A stretch of DNA of 64,000 nucleotides from Pseudarthrobacter raffinosi (lineage in GTDB: Bacteria; Actinomycetota; Actinomycetes; Actinomycetales; Micrococcaceae): the NCBI RefSeq assembly GCF_023913735.1, contig NZ_JAMXBH010000003.1, forward strand, positions 1 to 64,000. Reading direction: 5' to 3'. A program made the translations under genes and the position numbers. The notes below the pieces were generated by a model. That model searched no databases. It saw only the letters and a program-made list of their open reading frames with translations, and was not told the origin of the DNA. This document shows, piece by piece, positions 33,860-42,631 of this stretch. Numbering within the stretch: position 1 is the stretch's first letter; each line of letters starts with the position of its first letter.

Positions 33860-36800
33860 ATGACTCACACTGCAACGGAAGCCACCGGACAGACAGACGT
33901 CCCGCAGGCCCGTGCCCTCGCGGCGGACACCATCACGCTGGTGCGCCGCTGGCTGACCGAGGCTTCGAAAGTTCCTGTTGATGCCTCGGCTGAGCAGCTG
34001 GCCGGTGTACTGAAGGACCCGAACGGCCTGGACTTCACGGTGGGCTTCGTGGACGGCGTGGTCCGCCCCGAAGACCTCCACGTCGCCGCCCGAAACCTCG
34101 CCGCCCTGGCGCCCAAGGTCCCGGCGTTCCTGCCGTGGTACATGCGCAGCGCCGTCCGCCTCGGCGGAACCATGGCGCCGGTCGTTCCGCAGGTGGTCAT
34201 CCCGATCGCCCGCCGTGTGCTCCGCGAAATGGTGGGCCACCTGATTGTTGACGCCACCGACGCCAAGCTGGGCCCGGCCATCGCCAAGATCCGCAAGGAC
34301 GGCATCAAGCTCAACGTGAACCTCCTGGGCGAGGCCGTCCTGGGCGAGCATGAGGCTTCCCGCCGGCTCGCGGGCACCCACACGCTCCTGGCCCGCCCGG
34401 ACGTGGACTACGTCTCCATCAAGGTGTCCTCCACCGTGGCCCCGCACTCCGCGTGGGCGTTCGACGAGGCCGTGGAGCACGTCGTCGAGAAGCTCACGCC
34501 GCTGTTCACCAAAGCCGCGTCCTTCGCCGGCGCGGGACAGAAGGCCAAGTTCATCAACCTGGACATGGAGGAATACAAGGACCTGGACATGACCATCGCG
34601 GTCTTCACCAGGATCCTGGACAAGCCCGAGTTCAAGAACCTCGAGGCCGGCATTGTGCTGCAGGCCTACCTCCCGGATGCACTCGCCGCCATGACCCGCC
34701 TCCAGGATTGGGCCGCAGAGCGCCGCACCAACGGCGGCGCCGCCATCAAGGTCCGCGTGGTCAAGGGCGCCAACCTGCCCATGGAACAGGTGGAGGCCTC
34801 GCTGCACGACTGGCCGCTGGCCACCTGGCACACCAAGCAGGATTCGGATACCAACTACAAGCGCGTCATCAACTACTCGCTGCACCCGGACCGGATCAAC
34901 AACGTCCGGATCGGCGTGGCCGGCCACAACCTCTTCGACATCGCCTTCGCCTGGCTGCTCGCCAAGCAGCGCGGCGTGGAGTCCGGCATCGAATTCGAGA
35001 TGCTGCTGGGCATGGCGCAGGGCCAGGCTGAAGCCGTCAAGAAAGACGTCGGCTCGCTCCTGCTGTACACCCCGGTGGTGCACCCGGCCGAGTTCGACGT
35101 CGCCATCGCCTACCTGATCCGCCGCCTCGAAGAGGGGGCCAGCCAGGACAACTTTATGTCCGCCGTGTTTGAACTCAGTGAAAACGAAGTGCTGTTCGAG
35201 CGCGAGAAGCAGCGCTTCCTCGCCTCCCTGGACAAGCTCGACGGCGAGGTCCCCCCGGCCAACCGGCAGCAGAACCGCAGCCTCCCGCCGCAGCCCCTGC
35301 CGCGTGACGCGTTCGCGAATACGCCGGATACTGACCCGTCCTTGCCCGCCAACCGCATCTGGGGCCGGGCCATCCTGGATCGTGTCCCGTCCTCCAGGCT
35401 GGGCAACGCCGCCGTCGAAGCCGCCACCATCACGGACGCGGACACCCTCAACACCGTCATCGCCACCGCTGTAGAGAAGGGCAAAGCCTGGGGCGCCCTG
35501 ACCGGCGACCAGCGCGCCGAGATCCTCCACCGCGCCGGCGATGTCCTCGAAGCCCGCCGCGCCGACCTCCTGGAGGTCATGGCCAGCGAGACCGGTAAAA
35601 CCATCGACCAGGGCGATCCCGAGGTGAGCGAAGCCGTGGACTTTGCCCACTACTACGCCGAGTCTGCCCGGAAGCTGGAAATGGTCGACGGCGCCACGTT
35701 CGTCCCGGCCAAGCTCACCGTGGTGACCCCGCCGTGGAACTTCCCGGTGGCCATCCCGGCAGGGTCCACCCTCGCGGCACTCGCCGCCGGCTCCGCCGTC
35801 GTGATCAAACCCGCCAAGCAGGCCCGCCGCAGCGGTGCCGTGATGATCGAGGCACTCTGGGAAGCCGGCGTCCCGAAGGACGTGCTGAGCATGGTCCAGC
35901 TCGGCGAGCGTGAACTCGGCCAGCAGCTGATCTCCCACCCCGCCGTGGACCGCGTGATCCTGACCGGCGGCTACGAAACCGCCGAACTCTTCCGTTCCTT
36001 CCGCAAGGACCTGCCCCTGCTGGCCGAGACCAGCGGCAAGAACGCCATCATCGTCACCCCCAGCGCCGACCTGGACCTGGCCGCCAAGGACGTGGCGTAC
36101 TCAGCGTTCGGCCACGCCGGCCAGAAGTGCTCCGCCGCGTCCCTGGTGATCCTGGTGGGCTCCGTTGCTAAGTCCAGACGGTTCCACAACCAGCTGGTTG
36201 ACGCCGTGACCTCGCTGAAGGTGGGCTACCCGCAGGACCCCACCAGCCAGATGGGCCCGATCATCGAGCCCGCAAACGGCAAGCTCCTCAACGCCCTCAC
36301 CACCCTCGGCGACGGCGAAACCTGGGCCGTGGAACCGCGCAAGCTTGACGGAACCGGCCGCCTCTGGAGCCCGGGCGTGCGCTACGGCGTCCGCCGCGGG
36401 TCCTACTTCCACCTCACCGAATTCTTCGGACCGGTCCTGGGCGTCATGACCGCTGACACGCTGGAGGAGGCCATCGCGATCCAGAACCAGGTCGAGTACG
36501 GCCTCACCGCCGGCCTGCACGCCCTGGACCCGGACGAGCTCGGCACCTGGCTGGACTCCATCCAGGCCGGAAACCTCTACGTGAACCGCGGCATCACCGG
36601 CGCCATCGTACAGCGCCAGCCGTTCGGCGGCTGGAAGAAATCCGCCGTCGGCGCCGGCACCAAAGCCGGCGGACCCAACTACCTCGCCGGCCTCGGGTAC
36701 TGGGTCAGTGCCGAAGCCTCAGCCGCGGCAAGCGTCACCAACGCAGGCGTCCGCCGCATCCTGAACGCCGCCGCAGGCGCCCTGGATCCGTCCGGGCTTG

Positions 36801-37339
36801 AGTCGCTGCAGCGCTCGCTGGGGTCTGACGCCCAGGCGTGGGCCGACGAGTTCGGCACCGCCAAGGACGTCTCCGGCCTGAGCGCCGAGCGGAACATCTT
36901 CCGCTACCGTGCGCTGCCGGTCACCGTGCGGCTCTCCGAAGGGGGCGTGCTGGCGCACCTGGTGCGGACTGTGGCGGCCGGCGTCCTGGCCGGTTCGGTA
37001 TTGACCGTGTCCACCGCCGTCGAACTTCCCGCCCAGCTGCGCGCCGTGCTCACCGGGCTGGACGTCAACGTCACGGTTGAGTCCGACGCCGGCTGGCTGG
37101 CTTCGGCGGTACGCCTCGCCGCGGCGGGCAAACTGTCCGGTGCGCGGATCCGCCTGATCGGCGGCGACGCCACCGCACTCGCCGAAGCCACGGACGGGCG
37201 GCCGGACCTGGCGATCTACGCCCACGCGGTCACCGAGGCCGGACGGGTGGAGCTGCTGCCGTTCCTGCACGAGCAGGCCATCAGCATCACGGCCCACCGC
37301 TTCGGCACCCCGAACCACCTCTCGGATGAGCTGATCTAG
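33860..37339 (+). CDS. putA: Bifunctional proline dehydrogenase / P5C dehydrogenase
   Basis: A 1159-residue PutA that oxidises proline to glutamate in two steps. The FAD-dependent proline dehydrogenase barrel covers about residues 20-450 (DYVSIKVSST, FINLDMEEYKDL, IKVRVVKGANLPMEQ, WHTKQDSDTNYKR, LLYTPVVHPAEFDVAIAYLIRRLEE). The NAD-dependent aldehyde dehydrogenase covers about 510-970 (TPPWNFPVAIPAGS, ILTGGYETAELF, ETSGKNAIIV, and nucleophile cysteine in GHAGQKCSAAS). The last ~170 residues are a degenerate Rossmann-like extension without catalytic residues, as in long PutAs. No N-terminal ribbon-helix-helix DNA-binding domain is present, so it is not its own repressor. A strong terminator follows. 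Confidence 0.95.
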   Translation: MTHTATEATGQTDVPQARALAADTITLVRRWLTEASKVPVDASAEQLAGVLKDPNGLDFTVGFVDGVVRPEDLHVAARNLAALAPKVPAFLPWYMRSAVRLGGTMAPVVPQVVIPIARRVLREMVGHLIVDATDAKLGPAIAKIRKDGIKLNVNLLGEAVLGEHEASRRLAGTHTLLARPDVDYVSIKVSSTVAPHSAWAFDEAVEHVVEKLTPLFTKAASFAGAGQKAKFINLDMEEYKDLDMTIAVFTRILDKPEFKNLEAGIVLQAYLPDALAAMTRLQDWAAERRTNGGAAIKVRVVKGANLPMEQVEASLHDWPLATWHTKQDSDTNYKRVINYSLHPDRINNVRIGVAGHNLFDIAFAWLLAKQRGVESGIEFEMLLGMAQGQAEAVKKDVGSLLLYTPVVHPAEFDVAIAYLIRRLEEGASQDNFMSAVFELSENEVLFEREKQRFLASLDKLDGEVPPANRQQNRSLPPQPLPRDAFANTPDTDPSLPANRIWGRAILDRVPSSRLGNAAVEAATITDADTLNTVIATAVEKGKAWGALTGDQRAEILHRAGDVLEARRADLLEVMASETGKTIDQGDPEVSEAVDFAHYYAESARKLEMVDGATFVPAKLTVVTPPWNFPVAIPAGSTLAALAAGSAVVIKPAKQARRSGAVMIEALWEAGVPKDVLSMVQLGERELGQQLISHPAVDRVILTGGYETAELFRSFRKDLPLLAETSGKNAIIVTPSADLDLAAKDVAYSAFGHAGQKCSAASLVILVGSVAKSRRFHNQLVDAVTSLKVGYPQDPTSQMGPIIEPANGKLLNALTTLGDGETWAVEPRKLDGTGRLWSPGVRYGVRRGSYFHLTEFFGPVLGVMTADTLEEAIAIQNQVEYGLTAGLHALDPDELGTWLDSIQAGNLYVNRGITGAIVQRQPFGGWKKSAVGAGTKAGGPNYLAGLGYWVSAEASAAASVTNAGVRRILNAAAGALDPSGLESLQRSLGSDAQAWADEFGTAKDVSGLSAERNIFRYRALPVTVRLSEGGVLAHLVRTVAAGVLAGSVLTVSTAVELPAQLRAVLTGLDVNVTVESDAGWLASAVRLAAAGKLSGARIRLIGGDATALAEATDGRPDLAIYAHAVTEAGRVELLPFLHEQAISITAHRFGTPNHLSDELI

Positions 37340-37367
37340 GCGGGCCGAAAGCCCAACAAAAACACGA

Positions 37368-37406
37368 AAGGCCCGGTGGCCGCCTTCGGGGCGGTTGCCG
37401 GGCCTT
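37368..37406 (+). terminator. Intrinsic terminator of putA
   Basis: AAGGCCCGG (37368-37376) and CCGGGCCTT (37398-37406) form the outer stem, with CCGCC/GGCGG inside and loop TTCGG. It lies 29 bases after the putA stop. Its symmetry could also serve the convergent zinc-ribbon gene. Confidence 0.9.
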
Positions 37407-37471
37407 CGCTGTCGAATGGTTGCGTAGTGATCAGGTGGCTGCGCGGGGGCGAGCCTGGAGACAGTTGGTAA

Positions 37472-37786
37472 TTAGCCCAGATACCAGCCTGGGGGAGTCC
37501 ACGATGCAGGAACATTGTGGGCCGAGAAATCTTCGCAATGGGTGCAGGTGTAGGCGACTTCGCCCAGTGTCCTGACCGCCCCGTCACGCCGGTAAACCGG
37601 TGGAATGTAGGACTCAAGATAAATGAATTCATCCGTGCCGCACTTGTCGCACGTGGGTTTGCCGACGTACTCGGCCGCCCGCGAAATACCGGCGTTATGG
37701 CTGGAATGATGCGTGACCAGCGGCCGTACGGTGCTATGTCGCTGGGTATATACAGTGTGTAAATGGGTGTTCTCGGCTGTCGTCAT
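37472..37786 (-). CDS. Small zinc-ribbon protein, function unknown
   Basis: A 104-residue protein with two CxxC pairs, C46-DK-C49 and C81-TH-C84, spaced as in a zinc ribbon. The pairs are separated by a Tyr/Glu-rich segment (EFIYLESYIPPVYRR). The C-terminus is aromatic (SWTPPGWYLG). The N-terminal 35 residues are His/Thr-rich and probably disordered. No enzymatic motif is visible. It is convergent to putA and may be a conserved Arthrobacter unknown. Confidence 0.7.
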   Translation of the reverse strand: MTTAENTHLHTVYTQRHSTVRPLVTHHSSHNAGISRAAEYVGKPTCDKCGTDEFIYLESYIPPVYRRDGAVRTLGEVAYTCTHCEDFSAHNVPASWTPPGWYLG

Positions 37787-37942
37787 TGGCTGCCTATCCC
37801 GAGTGCGGCCGCATCATGGGCTGCATGGCGCACTCGTAGTGTTGAACCGGCCACTGCTTGACCCATGGATATTCCAGCATAGGCGAGGCGGGCTTTTACT
37901 TCAATGGTTCGTTTCCAGTCCTGATTCCTGCGGCAAATTCGG

Positions 37943-38797
37943 TCAAACCGACTTCTTGAGCGTCCGCCCGACGATGGTCTGGGTCAGCGCATCGATCACT
38001 TCGGCGTTGGCCAGCGGGTTCCGGATCAGGGTGAAATCCACATCGCCCACTGGAGGCAGGTCGAACCGGCGGGTGATGATCTTGAGGTCTTCGGGAACCA
38101 GCGACGTCGGCATCACAGCCACGCCGATGCCTGCCCGGAGTGCCGCCAGGACACCACTGATCTGCCGGGTAGTGCACGTGATCCGCCAGGTCCGGCCGCT
38201 TGATTCCAGTGCATCGATGGCCAGCTTCCGGCTGAGGCTGGGGGAGGGGTAGGAGATCAGCGGTACGGGATGCCCGGGCTCCAATGACGTCTGTTCCAGC
38301 CCCACCCAGGAAAAGGTGTCGTGCTGGACCACCGTGCCGTCCTTGACGCCAGCCACCCACTTCACAAACACCAGGTCCAGCTGGCCGGCATTGAGTTTCT
38401 TGTACAGCTGGTCGCTCTGGCCAACGGTGAGCTCAAGGTTGATCTGTGGATAGACCTGGCGGAACTCCCGAAGGATCCGGGGGAGGCCGGTGATGGCGAG
38501 GTCGTCCGCCGTGCCGAACCGCAGCCGGCCCCGCATGGCCGAGCCGGAGAAGTATCGGGTGGCGGCATCGTGGGCCGAAAGGATGGTGCGGGCGAAGCCG
38601 GCCATCGCGTCACCGTTGTCCGTGAGCCGGACATCGCGGGTGTCCCTGCTGATGAGGATGCGCTTCGCCGCCGTCTCCAGCTTGCGGACATGCTGGCTGA
38701 CGGTGGGCTGTGCCAGGCCCAGGCGCTCCGCGGCCTTGGTGAAGCTGAGCGTCTCGGCTACGGCCAGGAAGGAACGGAGCTGGGTGGGTTCGTACAC
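37943..38797 (-). CDS. LysR-family transcriptional regulator
   Basis: A 284-residue LysR protein. I place the start at GTG 38797 (VYEPTQLRSFLAVAE), because it has a GGAG site at the right distance and the family motif begins at once; a longer reading adds 17 unlikely residues. The HTH is LSFTKAAERLGLAQPTVSQHVRKLE (about 17-41). The effector domain has GRLRFGTADDLA, LELTVGQSDQLYKKLNAGQLDLVFVK and GIGVAVMPTSLVPEDL. It is divergent from an MFS exporter and likely regulates it. Confidence 0.9.
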   Translation of the reverse strand: MYEPTQLRSFLAVAETLSFTKAAERLGLAQPTVSQHVRKLETAAKRILISRDTRDVRLTDNGDAMAGFARTILSAHDAATRYFSGSAMRGRLRFGTADDLAITGLPRILREFRQVYPQINLELTVGQSDQLYKKLNAGQLDLVFVKWVAGVKDGTVVQHDTFSWVGLEQTSLEPGHPVPLISYPSPSLSRKLAIDALESSGRTWRITCTTRQISGVLAALRAGIGVAVMPTSLVPEDLKIITRRFDLPPVGDVDFTLIRNPLANAEVIDALTQTIVGRTLKKSV

Positions 38798-38845
38798 AGT
38801 GGACTCCTTTGGCTGCGGCTGACTGTCCACCCACGTCAGAGTGGG

Positions 38846-38865
38846 CATTATTACGCTTTGTAATG
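38846..38865. promoter_or_regulatory. Putative LysR box upstream of the MFS gene
   Basis: ATTA-N7-TAAT (38850-38864) sits within the wider palindrome CATTA...TAATG (38846-38865). It has the T-N11-A form of a LysR box, lies 49 bases before the LysR start and about 90 before the MFS start, and is the most A/T-rich part of this gap. Confidence 0.68.
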
Positions 38866-38957
38866 CTAGTTATAGGCGAGATAGGGCTACATAATCACCT
38901 TGAATCAGCCTAGCGTGGGAAGCATCCCAGTCCGCCCGCTTCCCTGAGGACATCCCT

Positions 38958-40352
38958 GTGGCACCCCCACCGCCAACGTCGGCAACCGTCAGCCAGCCCG
39001 TCATCGACTCCGCCTCCGCCTCCGCGTCCGCTACCGCCGCCTCCGCCCAGACCCAACCCATCGCCGTCGTTAGTGAACACCTCCCCTGGCGGCACACGTT
39101 TATCTCCCTGAAAGTCCCCAATTTCCGCATCTTCGCGATCGGGCACTTTGTCGCCGTCGTCGCCCTCTGGATGCAGCGGATCGCCCAGGACTGGCTGGTG
39201 CTGGAACTGTCCGGCTCCGTCACCGCCGTGGGCATCACGGTGGCCCTGCAGTTCCTGCCGTCGCTGCTGTTGGGGCCGTGGGGCGGCATGATGGCGGACC
39301 GGTTCGCCAAACGCCGGATCCTCATCCTGTGCCAGAGCCTGGCCGCGGTCCTCGCCGCAGCGCTCGCGGCACTTGCCCTGACCGGCGCCATCGAAGTGTG
39401 GCACGTGTACGTCATCGCGCTGCTGCTGGGCCTGGTCACCGTGCTGGACCAGCCCGCGCGCCAGGTGTTCGTCAACGAACTGGTGGGCCCCAAATACCTC
39501 CGGAACGCCATCAGCGTCAACTCCACGACGTTCCAGCTGGGCGGCCTGATCGGTCCGGCACTGGCGGGACTGCTGCTCACCGCGGTCGGCGCAGGCTGGG
39601 CCTTCGCCGTGAATGCGCTGGCGTGCTGCTCCACCGTGGCTATGCTGCTGCTCCTGCGCAAGAACCAGCTGTTCGTTAGTGCCCCTGCGCCCAAGAAGAA
39701 GGGCATGCTGCGGGAAGGACTGCAGTATGCGCTCAGCAAGCCCACCATCTACTGGCCGTGGCTGATGGCCGGTTTCATCTCCGTCTTCGCCATGAGCCTG
39801 CCCGTGCTGCTCGCCGCGTTCGCGGACCACGTGTTCGACGTCGGCGCCGGCGGCTATGGCCTTCTGAACGCCCTGGTGGCACTGGGGGCGTTGGCCGGTG
39901 CCGTCGCGTCCACACGGCGCCGCCAGTTGCGGCTCCGCTCCGTGGTGTTCTGTGCCGGAATGTATGGCCTGATGCTGTGCCTGGCCGCCCTGGCGCCGTC
40001 CATGCTCTGGTTTAGCGTGGTGATGGTCCTGTCCGGATTCTGGTGCCTGATGTTCCTCACCGGCTCCAACCAGCTCGTCCAGATCAGCTCCAACATGGGC
40101 ATCCGGGGCCGGGTCATGAGCCTGTACATCATGGTGCTGATCGGCGGCCAGGCCATCGGCGGGCCCATGCTCGGGTGGATCGCCGAGTACGTGGACCCGC
40201 ATGTGGCACTCATGGTGTCCGGCGGGGTGCCGGCGCTCGCCGCGGTGACTGTCGCCGTCGTCCTGGCCCGAAAAGGCGCGCTGGCGCTCAGGGTGGACCT
40301 CAAGGACCGCCGCCACCCGCTGCGGATCGTCCGCCGGGTGGCCACGGCGTAG
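38958..40352 (+). CDS. MFS transporter (EntS-like exporter group)
   Basis: A 464-residue major facilitator with 12 helices. Start GTG 38958 has a GAGGA site. After a 45-residue Ala/Ser/Pro-rich leader the fold begins at PNFRIFAIGHFVAVVALWMQRIAQDWLV. The MFS loop 2-3 motif is GGMMADRFAKRRIL. Others are LDQPARQVFVNELVG and RGRVMSLYIMVLIGGQAIGGP. The pattern fits the MFS_3/enterobactin-exporter-like group, with drug or siderophore efflux as likely roles. Adjacent divergent LysR suggests inducible efflux. Confidence 0.88.
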   Translation: MAPPPPTSATVSQPVIDSASASASATAASAQTQPIAVVSEHLPWRHTFISLKVPNFRIFAIGHFVAVVALWMQRIAQDWLVLELSGSVTAVGITVALQFLPSLLLGPWGGMMADRFAKRRILILCQSLAAVLAAALAALALTGAIEVWHVYVIALLLGLVTVLDQPARQVFVNELVGPKYLRNAISVNSTTFQLGGLIGPALAGLLLTAVGAGWAFAVNALACCSTVAMLLLLRKNQLFVSAPAPKKKGMLREGLQYALSKPTIYWPWLMAGFISVFAMSLPVLLAAFADHVFDVGAGGYGLLNALVALGALAGAVASTRRRQLRLRSVVFCAGMYGLMLCLAALAPSMLWFSVVMVLSGFWCLMFLTGSNQLVQISSNMGIRGRVMSLYIMVLIGGQAIGGPMLGWIAEYVDPHVALMVSGGVPALAAVTVAVVLARKGALALRVDLKDRRHPLRIVRRVATA

Positions 40353-40378
40353 GGGGCCACGGCGTAAAGGGCTGCAGA

Positions 40379-40412
40379 CCTTGGGCCGCGGCACCTACGC
40401 CGCGGCCCAAGG
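40379..40412. terminator. Bidirectional terminator between convergent genes
   Basis: CCTTGGGCCGCGGC (40379-40392) pairs perfectly with GCCGCGGCCCAAGG (40399-40412) around the six-base loop ACCTAC. It lies between the MFS stop (40352) and the stop of the convergent dehydrogenase (40422). Confidence 0.85.
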
Positions 40413-40421
40413 CGGCAGAGC

Positions 40422-41576
40422 CTACGCCGGCAGGTGCGGGTACTCGGCCTCGCGCCGCTGGAACTCCAGCACGTCCTTGTTGAGGACCACGCCTTCGCGG
40501 ATTTCGATGGCGCGGGAAATGGTTTCGTTACGGTCCCACTCCGCGGGGCCGCCGATGACTGTCTCAAGGAACGGCAGCAGGGCCTGGCTGATCTCCCAGC
40601 TGGAGGAATTCCAGAGGTAGGACGGGCTGTGGTCCACCGCGTAATAGTTGATGTGGTCGCCCATGGTAAACATCGGTTCTGCGAACGTGGTGGAGCGCGC
40701 CCAGCTGAAGCCCATTCCCTCGTCGCACGAAACGTCCACGATCAGGCTGCCCGGGCTGAACGCCGCGAGGTCCTCAGTCCGCAAATAAGTCAGCGGATTG
40801 TTCGGATCCTGCAGCGTGCAGTTGACCACGATGTCGCTCTCGGCCAGGAACGGCGCCAGCGGTACCCGGCCCCGCTCGGTGATGACCTGGCTCAGGAAGG
40901 GGGCCTTGTCGTCGTGATCAAACTGGACGATGTTGACCGAGTGGATCGGGGCACCAACCGCCGCAACTCCGCGGTTGGTCAGCACCTGAACGTCGTGGAT
41001 GCCATGCGCGTTCAGCGCGGTCACGGCGCCGCGGGCGGTCGCGCCGAAGCCGATCACCACGGCACTGAGCCGGCGGCCGTAATCACCCGTAGAGCCGGTG
41101 AGCGAGAGCGCATGAAGCACCGAGCAGTAGCCGGCCAGCTCGTTGTTTTTGTGGAACACGTGTAGCCCGAATCCGCCGTCGCTCGCCCAGTGGTTCATCG
41201 CTTCGAAGGCGATGAGCGTGAGCTTCTTGTCGATGGCCAGCTGGGTGATGGCGCGGTCCTGGACACAGTGCGGCCAGCCCCAGAGGATCTGGCCGTCGCG
41301 CAGTTCCGCGAGGTCCTCAGGCTGTGGCTTGGGCAGGAGTACGACGTCGGCCTCCGCAAGCAGCGCTTCCTTGGTGGCCATTTTGCCCACGAGGGTTGAG
41401 AGCTGGTCATCCGAGACGCCGAAGCGCTCACCGTAGCCCTGCTCCAGGATGATGCGCTGGCGCAGTTCCGGAGCGATCCGCTCGAAATGCAGGGGGTGGA
41501 TGGGGAGGCGGCGTTCGTCCGGTTTCCGGGTGGATGCCAGGACGCCGAGGGTCAGGTGGCTCTGTTGGCCACTCAC
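40422..41576 (-). CDS. N5-(carboxyethyl)ornithine synthase-like dehydrogenase
   Basis: A 384-residue protein of the alanine dehydrogenase/PNT superfamily. The N-terminal lobe has LGVLASTRKPDERRLPIHPLH and LEQGYGERFG. The dinucleotide-binding motif is VVIGFGATARGAV (about 185-197). Other segments are GLHVFHKNNELAGYCSVLHAL and DVSCDEGMGFSWARSTTF. It best fits N5-(L-1-carboxyethyl)-L-ornithine synthase, which reductively condenses pyruvate with ornithine; the true substrate pair is unproven. It starts with GTG 41576, which overlaps the stop of the upstream 45-residue gene by four bases. Confidence 0.78.
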   Translation of the reverse strand: MSGQQSHLTLGVLASTRKPDERRLPIHPLHFERIAPELRQRIILEQGYGERFGVSDDQLSTLVGKMATKEALLAEADVVLLPKPQPEDLAELRDGQILWGWPHCVQDRAITQLAIDKKLTLIAFEAMNHWASDGGFGLHVFHKNNELAGYCSVLHALSLTGSTGDYGRRLSAVVIGFGATARGAVTALNAHGIHDVQVLTNRGVAAVGAPIHSVNIVQFDHDDKAPFLSQVITERGRVPLAPFLAESDIVVNCTLQDPNNPLTYLRTEDLAAFSPGSLIVDVSCDEGMGFSWARSTTFAEPMFTMGDHINYYAVDHSPSYLWNSSSWEISQALLPFLETVIGGPAEWDRNETISRAIEIREGVVLNKDVLEFQRREAEYPHLPA

Positions 41577-41710
41577 TTCTTTTTTGCGGCCTTGGACGTG
41601 ATGTCCAGGGAGGTGGCCGGCGCTCCGGCGGCCCGCTTGTCGGCGCGCTTTTCCTTGATGGACTTGCCGGCTTTTTTGGATGCTGCTTGACGCGGGGACT
41701 TGTCAGCCAT
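41573..41710 (-). CDS. 45-residue basic protein, function unknown
   Basis: A short lysine/alanine-rich protein (MADKSPRQAASKKAGKSIKEKR..., ending SKAAKKK) starting at ATG 41710. Similar small basic proteins are annotated in Arthrobacter relatives only as hypothetical. Its TGA overlaps the GTG of the dehydrogenase gene (GTGA), so the two are probably translationally coupled. The charge (about one third Lys/Arg) suggests nucleic acid or ribosome binding, but nothing in the sequence proves it. Confidence 0.7.
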   Translation of the reverse strand: MADKSPRQAASKKAGKSIKEKRADKRAAGAPATSLDITSKAAKKK

Positions 41711-41861
41711 GATTGCTCCTGTAGCGGAACCGAAGAGGTTCCTGACTTCTGACGATACACGGCTGGGCCTAACGGCCCCCGGGTGATGGCCGTTTGGAGT
41801 GGGATTCGCCGCGCCGGCGCGCCCGCTGCTGTGGTGCGAAAACGGTAGTGAGAAACATTGG

Positions 41862-41932
41862 AGCGGCTGACGGGAATCGGACCCGCGTATCAAGCTTGGG
41901 AAGCTAGCGCTCTACCATTGAGCTACAGCCGC
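41862..41932 (-). tRNA. tRNA-Gly (anticodon CCC)
   Basis: The reverse strand folds as a 71-nt tRNA. The acceptor stem is GCGGCTG/CAGCCGC, the D-arm is AGCTCAATGGTAGAGCG-like, and the anticodon stem CTAGC/GCTTG encloses loop TTCCCAA, which puts CCC at positions 34-36. The T-stem is GCGGG/CCCGT with loop TCCGATT, so position 55 is C rather than the near-universal T. The discriminator is T, and the next bases are CCA (41861-41859), so the 3' CCA seems encoded. Confidence 0.92.
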
Positions 41933-42184
41933 ATCGCCCCGTTTTGAGCGGGGCAGAACTTAGCTTAGCGCAGATGCGATCACGCGCCAGCAACCGTGAC
42001 CACGCACTGGACCCGTGTCCGCCGGGATGGCCGCTACCGGCCGCGTCATCCAGTAACTCTTCAATAACGGCGCCGTCGGTGGCTAGGTCCGGGGCGGGCC
42101 GAGTGGCTACTCTGAACCCGTTAGCTGCGGTGTCATGGGGGTGGGGCGGGCTACCACCTGACCAGCCGCTAACTAAGGACTCCC

Positions 42185-42628
42185 ATGGTATTTGCAGAGC
42201 ACGAGGTGCTTATCCGGTGCGACGCAATGACCGTGTACGCGTTCCTGGTGGACGGAATGAACCTTCCCCTATGGCGCAAGGGCATCCGCAGCATCGGCTT
42301 GATGTCCGGTGCTGCCGGAACCAAGGGCGCCGTTTACCGGCAGACGACCACGGGCCGGTCAGGACGGACAATCCCCGCCGACTTCGAAATAACGCAGGCC
42401 AGGCCGGGCGCCGAGATCCAGTTCCGTGTGATCTCGGGACCGTCGCAGCCCACCGGCGGGTACTACCTCAGCACCGAACCGGCCGGCACCCGCGTCAGGT
42501 TCGCCCTCGAGTACCAGCCCAAAGGCCTCCTGGGCCTGATGAATACCGGCATCCAGCGCACCATCAGGGCCGAAGTGTCCCAGCTCGCACGGCTCAAAGA
42601 TGTCCTGGAAGTGCGGACGGCCGCCTGA
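42185..42628 (+). CDS. SRPBCC-superfamily protein
   Basis: A 147-residue protein with the START/polyketide-cyclase-like helix-grip fold pattern. It opens with an acidic beta-strand (FAEHEVLIRCDAMTVYAFLVDGMNLPLWRKGI), has alternating strands in the middle, and ends in a long C-terminal amphipathic helix (IQRTIRAEVSQLARLKDVLE). Such proteins bind hydrophobic ligands; the ligand is unknown. The ATG at 42185 has an AAGGA site. Transcribed towards the CAP/FG-GAP gene with only three bases between the stops. Confidence 0.8.
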   Translation: MVFAEHEVLIRCDAMTVYAFLVDGMNLPLWRKGIRSIGLMSGAAGTKGAVYRQTTTGRSGRTIPADFEITQARPGAEIQFRVISGPSQPTGGYYLSTEPAGTRVRFALEYQPKGLLGLMNTGIQRTIRAEVSQLARLKDVLEVRTAA

Positions 42629-42631
42629 GGG

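Noticed and set aside
33809..35938. Long minus-strand reading frame (709 codons) opposite putA
   Set aside because: It lies wholly antisense to PutA, whose motifs are unambiguous. The frame is open only because of G/C third-position bias and encodes His/Gly/Val-rich low-complexity sequence.
42185..42628. SRPBCC gene as an antitoxin-like partner
   Set aside because: It has the helix-grip fold pattern and a toxin partner is absent; the adjacent gene is convergent and secreted.
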